Source of the DNA: an uncultured SAR116 cluster alpha proteobacterium
GTDB taxonomy: Bacteria > Pseudomonadota > Alphaproteobacteria > Puniceispirillales > Marisalimonadaceae
Length of the DNA: 64,000 nt
Assembly: GCA_902623995.1 (NCBI GenBank)
Contig: CACNWE010000006.1
Location: 70,175-134,174 of the forward strand
Direction of reading: 5' to 3'
Positions 20,497 to 29,767 of this stretch are shown piece after piece (positions within the stretch are counted from its first letter, which is position 1; each line of letters opens with the position of its first letter). A program made the translations under genes and the position numbers. The notes under the pieces are model-generated. The model was not told the DNA's origin. It did no database searches and saw only the letters and a list, made by a program, of their open reading frames with translations.

Positions 20497-21426
20497 ATGA
20501 AAGTACTTGCTATAGCTGAACATAATAACCATGAACTTTTACCTGCTACATTACATACTGTAAACGCAGCCAAACAAATTGGCGATACTGACTTATTAGT
20601 TGTGGGTCATAGTTGCCAAGAAGTTATTGATAATGCAAGCAAAATTGATGGTCTCAATCAAGTTCTTTATTGCAATGACGAAATGTATAAAAACTCAATA
20701 GCAGAAAATTTATCTATCCTTATTAAATCTATTGCACAAAATTATTCTCACATTTTATTTTCAAACACAGCTAATGGAAAAAATACAGCTCCTCGTCTAG
20801 CTGCTTTGCTAGATGTTATGATTGTTCCAGACATAATTGAAATAATAGATGAAAATACTTTTAAAAGACCAATTTACGCTGGCAACGCCATAGCAACTTG
20901 CAAAAGCGAAGATGCATGTAAAGTTATTACTGTAAGGACTACTGCTTTTGAAAAAGCTTCCTTGAGTGAAAATCAAGTTAACGCTGTATCTATTAAAGCT
21001 GAGCAAAATACTGAATTAACAAAATATATTAATTCAGAACTTTCACAAAATGAAAGACCTGAATTAACTGCTGCTGATATTGTTGTTTCAGGTGGAAGAG
21101 GTCTTGGATCAGCTGAAAACTTTCAAGTTTTAGAAAAATTGGCTGATAAACTAGGAGCAGCCATGGGAGCAAGTAGAGCGGCAGTTGATGCTGGCTATGT
21201 GCCCAACGATTGGCAAGTAGGCCAAACTGGAAAAGTAGTTGCCCCAAATTTATATATAGCTGCTGGAATTTCTGGTGCTATACAGCATTTAGCAGGCATG
21301 AAAGATAGTAAAGTGATTGTAGCAATAAATAAAGACGAAGAAGCTCCTATTTTTTCTGTAACCGACTATGGGCTTGCAGATGATTTATTTAAAACTGTGC
21401 CAGAAATGGAAAAACTAATAAAATAA
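20497..21426 (+). CDS. etfA: Electron transfer flavoprotein alpha subunit
   Basis: EtfA carries the FAD-binding C-terminal domain of ETF. The 309-residue protein shows the family signature GRGLGSAENFQVLEKLADKLGAA and the FAD-binding stretch AGYVPNDWQVGQTGKVVAPNLYIAAGISGAIQH (about 225-260). It ends convergent with the thioredoxin-like gene and the two coding regions overlap by 12 nt. ETF plus the enoyl-CoA hydratase at 52.3 kb suggests beta-oxidation or branched-chain amino acid breakdown. Confidence 0.96.
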   Translation: MKVLAIAEHNNHELLPATLHTVNAAKQIGDTDLLVVGHSCQEVIDNASKIDGLNQVLYCNDEMYKNSIAENLSILIKSIAQNYSHILFSNTANGKNTAPRLAALLDVMIVPDIIEIIDENTFKRPIYAGNAIATCKSEDACKVITVRTTAFEKASLSENQVNAVSIKAEQNTELTKYINSELSQNERPELTAADIVVSGGRGLGSAENFQVLEKLADKLGAAMGASRAAVDAGYVPNDWQVGQTGKVVAPNLYIAAGISGAIQHLAGMKDSKVIVAINKDEEAPIFSVTDYGLADDLFKTVPEMEKLIK

Positions 21427-21954
21427 GCTTTTTATCTTATTAATTATTTCATCTTCTCCCCATTTTAAAATTCCTTCATGTTTTGAAATTATAAAACTAT
21501 TTTGATCAACTATTATTGTTGTAGGTATTCCTCTCAATTTGAGTGCTTTAAAAATTTTCATTTCTTTATCAAAGAAGTGATCTAAATTGGAAGCACCATT
21601 ATTGGATAAAAATTTAAGCTGATCTTGGATGTCTTTTTTATCAATCGATATAGTGAAAACATCTATATTATATTTTTTAATTTTAGATTTTAATAAACTT
21701 AAATCAGGTAGCTCTTCTTTACATGGAACACACCAAGTAGCCCAAAAATTAATTACAAAACCTTTTTTCTTCAAATCCTGATTAAATTTTAATATTAGTG
21801 GCTTTTCTTTATTATCAAGAACATTAAAAGGTGGAAATTTTATTTTATCACTTACTTTATCTAGGTATTCTTCAGCATAAGCATTCTCAGACAAAATTGT
21901 AAGATATAATAAAAATATTATTATTATTTTTTTGTTAAAATTTGATATAAGCAT
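21415..21954 (-). CDS. TlpA/ResA-like thiol-disulfide oxidoreductase
   Basis: This 179-residue protein has an N-terminal signal or anchor segment (KKIIIIFLLYLTILSENAYA, about 8-27) and one thioredoxin-like domain with the active site WATWCVPC near residue 75. It also has the cis-Pro loop GIPTTIIVDQ at about 140. It most resembles TlpA/ResA-type proteins that reduce disulfides in the periplasm, often for cytochrome c maturation. It is divergent from argH, as in other alphaproteobacteria. The substrate is not evident. Confidence 0.9.
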   Translation of the reverse strand: MLISNFNKKIIIIFLLYLTILSENAYAEEYLDKVSDKIKFPPFNVLDNKEKPLILKFNQDLKKKGFVINFWATWCVPCKEELPDLSLLKSKIKKYNIDVFTISIDKKDIQDQLKFLSNNGASNLDHFFDKEMKIFKALKLRGIPTTIIVDQNSFIISKHEGILKWGEDEIINKIKSLFY

Positions 21955-22007
21955 GTTAAGTGTTACTTTTAGTTGATAATTACTTAAAACTTAATATAGA
22001 TAATAAA

Positions 22008-23420
22008 ATGAAAAAAAGTAGTTTAGATAAAGAAAAAAATAATAAAATATGGGGTGGAAGATTTTCTACATCTCCTAGTAAGTTGTTGGAGGAGTTTAAT
22101 TCGTCAATTCAATTTGATCAGATTCTTTACATTGAGGATATTGAAGGATCAATAGTACATTCAGAAATGTTATCTAAACAAAATATTATTTCTAAAAAAG
22201 AGTTTTTGTCTATTAAGTCCGGTTTAGAACAAATAAAAAAAGAAATATTTAATAATAAATTTAATTTCTCAACTAAACTTGAAGATATACATATGAATAT
22301 TGAAAATAGGTTAGTGGAAATAATAGGAGATACTGGAAAAAAATTACATACTGCTAGATCAAGAAATGATCAAGTCGCAACTGATATCAAATTATGGCTC
22401 AGGAAAAAAATTGATAAAATAGAATTAAGTCTGAAGAATTTACAACGAACACTTATCGAAAAATCAGAAATATATTATGATCTTTTTATGCCAGGCTATA
22501 CGCATCTTCAAGTCGGCCAACCTGTTACATTTGGGCATCATCTGTTAGCTTACGTAGAAATGTTTGGTAGGGACAGGAGTAGATTGCTTGATTGTCGAAA
22601 AAGAATGAATGAGTTACCTTTGGGTTCTGCAGCTTTAGCAGGCACTAGTTATCCAATAGATAGGCACTTTGTAGCTAACAAACTTGGCTTTAGTAAACCT
22701 ACTGAAAATTCAATGGATGCTGTTTCTGATAGAGATTTTGCTATTGAGTTTATGTCTGCATCGTCACTAATAGCCATACATTTATCTAGACTTGCTGAAG
22801 AGTTAGTTATTTGGACCTCTGATAGATTTGATTTTATTAGATTACCAGAAAAGTTTACAACTGGCTCTAGTATTATGCCACAAAAAAGAAATCCTGATGC
22901 AGCTGAGTTGATTAGAGCTAAACCTGGTAGAATATTTGGTAACTTGATAACTTTAATGACTGTTCTAAAAGGTCTACCAATGACATATGGAAAAGATATG
23001 CAAGAGGATAAAGAGCCAATCTTTGATACCACTAGAAATATTGAACTATGCATTAATAATATGGATGGTATGATTAGAGAAATAGAACCTGTTCCTAGTA
23101 AAATGATGGAGGCACTTCAAAAAGGTTATCCAACTTCAACAGACTTAGCGGATTACCTCGTGAAAAATCTTAAAATCCCTTTTCGAGAAGCTCATCACTT
23201 AACAGGAAAAATAGTTTTGTTGGCTGAGACAAAAATGACTTCTTTAGAAGATTTAACCTTAGAGGATATTCAAAGTATTGTTCCTAACGTAAATTCAAAA
23301 ATATTAGAAGTTGTTAAACTTGAAAATTCTGTTTCAAGTAGAATATCTTACGGTGGAACAGCACCAAAGAATGTCTTAAAAGCAGTGAAAAATGCTAAAA
23401 AAAGATTTCTAGAAGGATAA
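22008..23420 (+). CDS. argH: Argininosuccinate lyase
   Basis: ArgH cleaves argininosuccinate to arginine and fumarate, the last step of arginine synthesis. The 470-residue protein contains KLHTARSRNDQVATDIKLW, MPGYTHLQVGQPVTFGHH and the fumarase/lyase superfamily signature GSSIMPQKRNPDAAELIR. I chose the ATG at 22008 (MKKSSLDKEKNNKIWGGRF); a GTG at 21960 in the same frame would leave almost no leader before the divergent gene. A small lipoprotein gene and lysA follow on the same strand. Confidence 0.95.
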   Translation: MKKSSLDKEKNNKIWGGRFSTSPSKLLEEFNSSIQFDQILYIEDIEGSIVHSEMLSKQNIISKKEFLSIKSGLEQIKKEIFNNKFNFSTKLEDIHMNIENRLVEIIGDTGKKLHTARSRNDQVATDIKLWLRKKIDKIELSLKNLQRTLIEKSEIYYDLFMPGYTHLQVGQPVTFGHHLLAYVEMFGRDRSRLLDCRKRMNELPLGSAALAGTSYPIDRHFVANKLGFSKPTENSMDAVSDRDFAIEFMSASSLIAIHLSRLAEELVIWTSDRFDFIRLPEKFTTGSSIMPQKRNPDAAELIRAKPGRIFGNLITLMTVLKGLPMTYGKDMQEDKEPIFDTTRNIELCINNMDGMIREIEPVPSKMMEALQKGYPTSTDLADYLVKNLKIPFREAHHLTGKIVLLAETKMTSLEDLTLEDIQSIVPNVNSKILEVVKLENSVSSRISYGGTAPKNVLKAVKNAKKRFLEG

Positions 23421-23426
23421 AAAAGA

Positions 23427-23540
23427 ATGTATTTCAAAATCATACTTTTAATAATAATATTTTTATCATCTATTTCTTTTTATGGTTGCGGGAGAAAAGA
23501 TGCACCTATAAAACCTTCTGAAATCATTATAAAAGACTAG
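23427..23540 (+). CDS. lptM: Small lipoprotein, LptM/YifL-like
   Basis: This 37-residue peptide has a lipoprotein signal: a hydrophobic core (IILLIIIFLSSIS) and the lipobox FYGC with Cys21, followed by GRKDAPIKPS. The latter resembles the short GxKGPLxxP tail of LptM (YifL). LptM helps assemble the LptD lipopolysaccharide translocon. A tiny lipoprotein between argH and lysA is a recurring alphaproteobacterial arrangement, as here (6 nt after argH, 7 nt before lysA). The identification rests on lipobox, size and position rather than long similarity. Confidence 0.72.
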   Translation: MYFKIILLIIIFLSSISFYGCGRKDAPIKPSEIIIKD

Positions 23541-23547
23541 ATTTATT

Positions 23548-24810
23548 ATGTTCCCTTTAGGTTTTTACAGAGATAAAAATGGTGTACTTAATGTTCAAGG
23601 TATTAGGATAGATACTCTTTCAAAAAAGTATGGCACACCATTATTTATTTACGATACAGGCTTAATGAAAGAAAGATATGAAGTCTTTCTAAATACTGTA
23701 AAAAATGTCAAAGGAAATATTCACTATGCTGTTAAAGCAAATGATTCAGTAAATATAATTAAATTTTTTGGAAATTTAGGTGCAGGAGCTGACATAGTAT
23801 CAATAGGTGAATTTAACAAATGTGTTGCAGCCGGAATACCTCCAGACAAAATAATCTTTTCTGGTGTAGGTAAAGATAGAAATGAGATTGAAATAGCAAT
23901 AAAAAATAATATTTTACAGTTTAATATAGAGTCAGAGGAAGAACTTAACGATATTCATGAAATTGCCTCAAAGCTAAAAACAACAGCAAATATTTGTTTA
24001 AGGATAAATCCTGACATTTCACCAAATACTCACAAGAAAATATCAACTGGTGAAAAAGAGACTAAATTTGGAATTGATAATGAGTATGTATTTTCAATCT
24101 ATCAAAAATTGCACAAATTAAATTATATAAATCCAGTTGGTTTAGGTGTTCATATTGGATCTCAAATTTTTAACTTTAATTTTTTTCACAAAGCTTATTC
24201 AAACCTAAAAACTATTGCTGATAAACTTAAAAACGCTGGATTTAAAGTACCTACTTTGGATCTAGGAGGTGGAATTGGAATATATTATGATGAAAACAAG
24301 CGCCCTGATTTTGATGCTTATGAGAAAATTATTTCTGATTTATTTCTAGATACTGAATATAAGCTAAGTTTTGAACCAGGTAGGAGCTTAATAGCTGAAG
24401 CTGGGGTTCTAATAACAAAAGTTATAAGAAATAAAAAAAATAAGGAAAAAAATTTTATTATTATTGATGCAGCAATGAATAATTTAATTAGACCAACCTT
24501 ATATGATGCATACCACAGCATTGAAACTGTCAAAAAAACTTCAAGTAAAGAAATTGTAGCAGATATAGTTGGACCAATTTGTGAAACTGGAGATTTTTTT
24601 GCTCTTAACAGAAAATTCACTGAAGTTAATAATAATGATTTATTAATAATAAGGACTACTGGGGCATACTCATCAGTAATGAAATCTAACTATAATTCAA
24701 GGGTAGATGCAGTGGAAGTTTTGATATATAATGGAAAATCATATCAGTTGAAGGTTATTGATACTATATCAGATATAATTTCAAAAGAAAAAATAATAAA
24801 ATTTATTTAA
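23548..24810 (+). CDS. lysA: Diaminopimelate decarboxylase
   Basis: LysA decarboxylates meso-diaminopimelate to lysine with PLP. The 420-residue protein has the PLP lysine in HYAVKAND (about residue 60), the phosphate-binding region LDLGGGIGIYY (about 230), and the catalytic Cys/Glu motif GPICETGDFF (about 342). Its stop overlaps the convergent zinc-ribbon gene by 4 nt. The argH-lptM-lysA group probably forms one transcript. Confidence 0.96.
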   Translation: MFPLGFYRDKNGVLNVQGIRIDTLSKKYGTPLFIYDTGLMKERYEVFLNTVKNVKGNIHYAVKANDSVNIIKFFGNLGAGADIVSIGEFNKCVAAGIPPDKIIFSGVGKDRNEIEIAIKNNILQFNIESEEELNDIHEIASKLKTTANICLRINPDISPNTHKKISTGEKETKFGIDNEYVFSIYQKLHKLNYINPVGLGVHIGSQIFNFNFFHKAYSNLKTIADKLKNAGFKVPTLDLGGGIGIYYDENKRPDFDAYEKIISDLFLDTEYKLSFEPGRSLIAEAGVLITKVIRNKKNKEKNFIIIDAAMNNLIRPTLYDAYHSIETVKKTSSKEIVADIVGPICETGDFFALNRKFTEVNNNDLLIIRTTGAYSSVMKSNYNSRVDAVEVLIYNGKSYQLKVIDTISDIISKEKIIKFI

Positions 24811-25646
24811 TATTCGAATATTTTTTTTAACAGCGTTGCTTTAACAGTGACATTTTCTTTTTGATTTTTTATTTTTTCTTTAACAAATTCGTTAAAGCCA
24901 ATTTCAGAATTTGGAAAAATAATTTTATCCTCTAAAATTAATATTTTTTCCAGAATAATTTTTCTATCTTCTCTTACAACTAAGATCTTAATTCTAGGGA
25001 CTAATATTGGTCTTTTTGATACATTTTTAATCCTGCCACTAAATCTTACTTCCTGATCTTGAACTGTGGCAATGAAATTAATCAAGTTTAAATTTTTGGT
25101 ATCTGATAATATAGGCAAATCAATTTTGGCGAATAAAGAATTAATTTTTTCAATATAATTTTGTGAGTGATTTGGAAAATAAAAAAAACCGTAACTTAAT
25201 AGAGTGGAACGATAAAAAATTCCTAAGAACAATATTAAACCTAAAAAAATAATCAAAAAAGGTAATATATTTAACTTTTTTATTTTCTTTTTATTATTTG
25301 CATTTTCAGCCTTCTTTACATTACTTTTCTCATTTTTATTAAGTTTAGATAATGATAATTCTGAGGCAATTTCTGCAACAGTTTTATTTTTTTGATCTAA
25401 TACAGGATTTGGTTTTTTTGCTAAAATTTTTGATTTATCTTCTACTACTGATTTTATAGAAGCCAATTCCTGTTTAACTTTTTCAGTTCTGTCTATAGTT
25501 TCAACATTTTTTTCAATTGCATTTGATGTTGAGGGTAAAGCCCATTTTTCATTACAAACTCCACACTTTAACCACTGAATATTGCTCGTTAAAATACTTT
25601 TATTCACTTCAAATACCGTTCCACATGATTTGCACGTTACATGCAT
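24807..25646 (-). CDS. MJ0042-type zinc-ribbon membrane protein
   Basis: This 279-residue protein begins with an MJ0042-type zinc ribbon (C5, C8, C28, C31: CKSC and CGVC). A Lys-rich low-complexity linker follows (about 45-125), then a single transmembrane segment (about 128-150, PFLIIFLGLILFLGIF) and a C-terminal region likely outside the cytoplasm, of DUF3426 type (FSGRIKNVSKRPILVPRIKI). I chose the ATG at 25646 because GAGGA lies 8 nt upstream and the Cys motif follows at once. Such proteins are usual in proteobacteria; their function is unknown. Confidence 0.82.
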   Translation of the reverse strand: MHVTCKSCGTVFEVNKSILTSNIQWLKCGVCNEKWALPSTSNAIEKNVETIDRTEKVKQELASIKSVVEDKSKILAKKPNPVLDQKNKTVAEIASELSLSKLNKNEKSNVKKAENANNKKKIKKLNILPFLIIFLGLILFLGIFYRSTLLSYGFFYFPNHSQNYIEKINSLFAKIDLPILSDTKNLNLINFIATVQDQEVRFSGRIKNVSKRPILVPRIKILVVREDRKIILEKILILEDKIIFPNSEIGFNEFVKEKIKNQKENVTVKATLLKKIFEY

Positions 25647-25696
25647 ATACAAATTCCTCATGTAATTGTTGAAATAATCCTTTATTGTATACTAAC

Positions 25697-26353
25697 ATGA
25701 ATTTTTTTGCCAACATGTTTAAATCGAATTGGATTTATATGTTACTCAGAATTTTTAAAATCTTTTTTATTTTTTTACTCACTTCAATGTTTACTCTTTT
25801 TTTTATTGGATTAAACAATTTTAAAGAAAAAATTTTATCTTTCACTAAATATAATAACAATGGAATTCCTAATATTGTCATATTAACTGGTGGTACTAAT
25901 AGGATTAAGGATGGTTTAAAAATAATTGATAATTTTAAAAAACAACAAAAAATCAATTTTAAAATTCTTGTAAGTGGTACAGGTATAGGATTTACAAAAA
26001 GAAGTCTAAAAACAAAATTAGGACCAAACTTTAATCATCAATTAATTCAATGCTGCATTGATCTTGATAACGTATCAAAAAACACTTTTACAAATGCTAG
26101 GGAAACTTTTAAATGGGTTGATAAAAACAATATAAAAGAATTCATATTAATAACAAGTAATTATCATATGCCACGAGCAATTCTTGAGTTCAATAATATT
26201 ATGCCAAATTTAAAAATTTATACCTATGTTATTATCCCAAAAAAACATGACATAAAAAATTGGTTTAGTTCATATCAGACTTTTAGTTTAGTTTTATTAG
26301 AATATTGTAAATATATAATTGCAAACTTAAGGATAAAAATATTCAGCATTTAA
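25697..26353 (+). CDS. DUF218/YdcF-like membrane protein
   Basis: This 218-residue protein has an N-terminal transmembrane segment (about 18-40) and a DUF218 domain: NIVILTGGTNRIKDGLKI, then ILVSGTGIG, a conserved TFTNARETFKW, and ITSNYHMPRAILEF. DUF218 proteins include SanA/YdcF types linked to envelope integrity. I chose the ATG at 25697; a TTG lies 12 nt upstream in frame. In several alphaproteobacteria it follows ftsE-ftsX, but here it is divergent from the zinc-ribbon gene with no ftsEX between them. Confidence 0.82.
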   Translation: MNFFANMFKSNWIYMLLRIFKIFFIFLLTSMFTLFFIGLNNFKEKILSFTKYNNNGIPNIVILTGGTNRIKDGLKIIDNFKKQQKINFKILVSGTGIGFTKRSLKTKLGPNFNHQLIQCCIDLDNVSKNTFTNARETFKWVDKNNIKEFILITSNYHMPRAILEFNNIMPNLKIYTYVIIPKKHDIKNWFSSYQTFSLVLLEYCKYIIANLRIKIFSI

Positions 26354-26361
26354 TTTAATTT

Positions 26362-27240
26362 TTAATTTTGCCCTGCTTCAATTATTTTTTTTCGTATTGA
26401 TCTAGTTCTAGAAAAAAAAGAATGTAATTTTTGACCTTGTTTTTTTCTAATGGCTTTTTGAAGATCTGATAAGTCTTCGTTAAATCTTTGTAACATTTCA
26501 AGCACAGCTTCAGAATTATTTAAAAAAACATCTCTCCACATAATTGGATCTGAGGCTGCAATTCTAGTAAAATCTCTAAACCCCGATGCAGAAAATTTTA
26601 TTACATCATTTTTTAAATCAGCTTCCAAATCAAATGCTGTTCCTACAATGGTATATGCAATTAAATGTGGTAGATGTGACGTAATTGCAAGAATTTTATC
26701 ATGATATTCTGCACTTACGGTTTCAACAATAGAGCCCAAATCTCTATAAAAATTAGCAAGTTTTTTCGTTTGATTTGTTTCTTTATCACAAATAATCAAC
26801 CAATATCTATTTTCAAATAGTGAACTAAATCCAGATTTAGGTCCAGAATATTCTGTTCCTGCAAGAGGATGTGATGGAATGAAGTGAATACTAGCTGGCA
26901 AGTAAGGTTTAACATCATTTATTACAGAACTTTTTGTAGATCCAGTATCAGTGACTATGGCACTTTCTTTTAATGAAGAAGCAATTGAAATTGCTACAGA
27001 TTTCATAGAACCAACAGGTACTGCAAGTATAATTAAATCAGCATCTTTGACTGCGCCATTAATTTCATCACAAACAAATGTGGCTAATTTCATTTCTGAT
27101 ACTATATCTCTGTGTTTTGAATTTATATCATATGCAAAAGTTGTAACCCCTTCTTTTTGTTTTGCATTTATTGCATGTAAAATAGAGGTTCCAATTAAAC
27201 CTAAGCCTATGATAGAAATTTTTTTAAATTCTGATTTCAT
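26362..27240 (-). CDS. tyrA: Prephenate/arogenate dehydrogenase
   Basis: TyrA family (TyrC type, without a fused chorismate mutase), making 4-hydroxyphenylpyruvate or tyrosine. The 292-residue protein has an N-terminal NAD(P)-binding IIGLGLIGTSI, SHPLAGTEYSGP (substrate-binding His), and SHLPHLIAYTIVG at about 190-200. The preference between prephenate and arogenate cannot be read here. It starts 1 nt after hisC and belongs to a three-gene unit, chorismate mutase-hisC-tyrA, covering late tyrosine synthesis. Confidence 0.92.
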   Translation of the reverse strand: MKSEFKKISIIGLGLIGTSILHAINAKQKEGVTTFAYDINSKHRDIVSEMKLATFVCDEINGAVKDADLIILAVPVGSMKSVAISIASSLKESAIVTDTGSTKSSVINDVKPYLPASIHFIPSHPLAGTEYSGPKSGFSSLFENRYWLIICDKETNQTKKLANFYRDLGSIVETVSAEYHDKILAITSHLPHLIAYTIVGTAFDLEADLKNDVIKFSASGFRDFTRIAASDPIMWRDVFLNNSEAVLEMLQRFNEDLSDLQKAIRKKQGQKLHSFFSRTRSIRKKIIEAGQN

Positions 27241-27241
27241 C

Positions 27242-28330
27242 TTAATTTTTGAAAAAAGTTTTTAATTCATTTATAAATTTAATATTTTCTTCTTTAGTAC
27301 CTATCGAAACTCTTAAATAATTTGACAAACCATAAACTTTCATTCCCCTAACTAGTATTCCTTTTAAGGCAAGAAAACTTTCTGCATTCTCTGCACTATA
27401 CTTATGCTCAAATGGAAACTTTATTAATAAAAAATTAGCAATAGATCTTTGAAAATCCAAATTAAGTGATTTCAATTCTTTTTCTAACCAAGACATCCAT
27501 TTTAAATTATGTTGAACAGATTTTTTTTGAAACTCTAAATCTTCTAAGGCTGCAACACCTGCCTTAATAGCGGCGGCGTTTACACTAAACGGACCACGTA
27601 CTTTCATGAGGTTTTCAATTATATTTTCTGACGCGTATCCCCAGCCTAATCTTAAAGAGGCTAAACCATGTAATTTTGAAAATGTTCTTAACATTATTAT
27701 ATTTTCATATTTATCAACTAGTTCACTACCATCTATATAATCATCATTAACGACGAATTCTGAATAGGCAGCGTCATAAACTAAAAGAATATTTTTAGGC
27801 ATTGATTCTTGTAGTCTGATCACTTCATTCTTAGATATAAAAGTGCCTGTAGGATTATTGGGGTTTGCTAAAAAAATTATCTTAGTTTTGTTACTAATCT
27901 TTGAAAGAATATTATCAACACTAGCTGTGTGATTTACATCATTTGCCACAACTCCAATTGCACCGGCTATTGAAACAGCTTGAGGAAATTGAAGAAAACC
28001 AAATTCTGTATATATTGCTTCATCATTATAATTCAAAAAAGTTTGAGCAAGAATTGAAATTAATTCATCGGAACCATTACCTAAAATAATTTTTTTCTTA
28101 TTTAGTGAATATCTATTAGATATTGCACTTATCAACTCATCACTTACCTGTGGTGGATATCTATTTAGATTATAAGAAAAAGTTTTAAGAGCTTTAATAG
28201 CATCCAAAGATGCACCCAAAGCACTCTCATTTGCAGATAGTCTGATTAAATTGTTGATTTTACTTTTACCAAAATTTGGTTTGTAAGTATGTAATTTTTC
28301 AATATTTGATTTTGGAGAAGGGAAATCCAT
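27242..28330 (-). CDS. hisC: Histidinol-phosphate/aromatic aminotransferase
   Basis: This 362-residue fold type I PLP aminotransferase of the HisC family has NANPTGT-type residues (FLANPNNPTGTF), YDAAYSEF, and the PLP lysine in LRTFSKLHGLASLRLGWGY (about residue 220). HisC enzymes act on histidinol phosphate and often on aromatic keto acids. Placement between chorismate mutase and tyrA suggests it supplies the aromatic transamination, possibly with a second role in histidine synthesis. Confidence 0.92.
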   Translation of the reverse strand: MDFPSPKSNIEKLHTYKPNFGKSKINNLIRLSANESALGASLDAIKALKTFSYNLNRYPPQVSDELISAISNRYSLNKKKIILGNGSDELISILAQTFLNYNDEAIYTEFGFLQFPQAVSIAGAIGVVANDVNHTASVDNILSKISNKTKIIFLANPNNPTGTFISKNEVIRLQESMPKNILLVYDAAYSEFVVNDDYIDGSELVDKYENIIMLRTFSKLHGLASLRLGWGYASENIIENLMKVRGPFSVNAAAIKAGVAALEDLEFQKKSVQHNLKWMSWLEKELKSLNLDFQRSIANFLLIKFPFEHKYSAENAESFLALKGILVRGMKVYGLSNYLRVSIGTKEENIKFINELKTFFKN

Positions 28331-28338
28331 GAGGCATC

Positions 28339-28872
28339 CTAAATATCTTCTTTTTTTAATTTAACAATACTATAGTCTTTTTGATTAATATTCTTGTAAA
28401 GTGGTACATTTGCAATTACATCGAAATTTACTCTCATCTCTGTTTGTTTTTTCAATTTATCAATACTTTGACTATCAATAAATCCGAGTTCTATGTCTTT
28501 TTTTTCTAACGAAGCAAGTAAACTTACAACACTAGAAAAGTAAGTAGTTTTAAAATAATTTCCAAAATGAGCTAAATAAGCAGATTTAATTTCGTCGTCA
28601 CTCCCAGCAACACCAATTTTAATAATTTTCTGCATTGACAAATTAGAGGAAATAATTTGACGCCAAACCTTTTCAACTAAAAATTTATCTAAGCCTAAAT
28701 TTACTAATTTTTTTATTAAGTCCTCTTCTCTTTTTGGGTCAAAAGGGAAGTTTCCCTTTTTAGCAACCATAATCTTTGAGGCTAAAGATTGTCTTTCTAT
28801 TATTAATTCACATAAGTTTTTGTCAATCTCATCAATTCTAGACCTAAGTTCATCTAATTCGATATTATTCAT
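28339..28872 (-). CDS. Chorismate mutase (AroQ) with short C-terminal domain
   Basis: Residues 1-85 are an AroQ-type chorismate mutase helix bundle: ELDELRSRIDEIDKNLCELIIERQSLASKI, then DPKREEDLIKKL. It converts chorismate to prephenate. The remaining ~90 residues (KIIKIGVAGSDDEIKSAYLAHFG onwards) look like the first part of a prephenate dehydratase domain but stop well short of it. The enzyme is therefore not a full P-protein. I chose the ATG at 28872 (AAGG 7 nt upstream) over an earlier ATG at 28896. The hisC gene follows after 8 nt. Confidence 0.85.
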   Translation of the reverse strand: MNNIELDELRSRIDEIDKNLCELIIERQSLASKIMVAKKGNFPFDPKREEDLIKKLVNLGLDKFLVEKVWRQIISSNLSMQKIIKIGVAGSDDEIKSAYLAHFGNYFKTTYFSSVVSLLASLEKKDIELGFIDSQSIDKLKKQTEMRVNFDVIANVPLYKNINQKDYSIVKLKKEDI

Positions 28873-29002
28873 GTTTCGCCTTTTCTTTAAGTACATATAT
28901 ATACTTTAATAAAATAAAATAAACTTTTTGATTAAAATAATTTTTATAATACGATGTTTCTTATTAGTTTTTTTATAATTTTTTAATTTTCAAAGGACTC
29001 AA

Positions 29003-29767
29003 ATGTTAGAAATCTTCATTATTAAAGCTTTGTCAGATAATTATATTTATTTATTACGAAATGAACATAAAAATATAACAAGTGTTATTGATCCAGGAGA
29101 AGCGAAGCCAGTAATAAAATTTTTGAATAATAAAGGATGGAATTTAGATGAGATAATTAATACCCATCATCATCATGACCATATTGGAGGAAATAGAGAG
29201 CTTTTGGATATTTATAAGTCAAAGTTAATTGCCCCCTCTTATGAAAGTGAGCATATTTCAAATATTGATATTCTTGTTTCAGATAATGAAACTGTTGATA
29301 TTACAGGTATATCTACGACAGTATTTCATACACCCGGTCATACATTAGGCCATGTATGTTTTTACATGCCTGAAGAAAAATCTTTGTTTTCAGGAGATAC
29401 TCTATTTTATTTAGGTTGTGGTAGAGTTTTTGAAGGTACTATGGACCAAATGTGGTTAAGTTTGTTAAAACTAAGATCTTTGCCAGAAGATACATCAGTA
29501 TATTGTGGTCACGAATATACTTTATCTAATATGAAATTTGCTAATTATATTGATACTAAAAATGCTTTATTAAATAAAATTAGCTTAGAAATTAAAAATA
29601 AAAGAGATAAAGGATTGCCAACTGTTCCTTTTAATTTAGGAGTAGAAAAGAAAATTAATCCATTTTTAAGAGCAGACGATGATAATTTTATAAAATCAAT
29701 TGGTTTAAGTAGTAATAATACTAATGAATCTTTTGGTGAACTAAGGCTTAAAAAAGATAATTTTTAG
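29003..29767 (+). CDS. gloB: Hydroxyacylglutathione hydrolase (glyoxalase II)
   Basis: GloB hydrolyses S-lactoylglutathione to D-lactate and glutathione, the second step of methylglyoxal removal. The 254-residue metallo-beta-lactamase-fold protein has THHHHDHIGG (about 53-62), HTPGHTLGHVCF, FSGDTLFYLGCGR, and YCGHEYTLSNMKFA, all metal or glutathione-binding segments of the family. It stands alone on the plus strand. The stop overlaps the convergent folB stop by 4 nt. It implies a glutathione-using organism. Confidence 0.95.
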   Translation: MLEIFIIKALSDNYIYLLRNEHKNITSVIDPGEAKPVIKFLNNKGWNLDEIINTHHHHDHIGGNRELLDIYKSKLIAPSYESEHISNIDILVSDNETVDITGISTTVFHTPGHTLGHVCFYMPEEKSLFSGDTLFYLGCGRVFEGTMDQMWLSLLKLRSLPEDTSVYCGHEYTLSNMKFANYIDTKNALLNKISLEIKNKRDKGLPTVPFNLGVEKKINPFLRADDDNFIKSIGLSSNNTNESFGELRLKKDNF

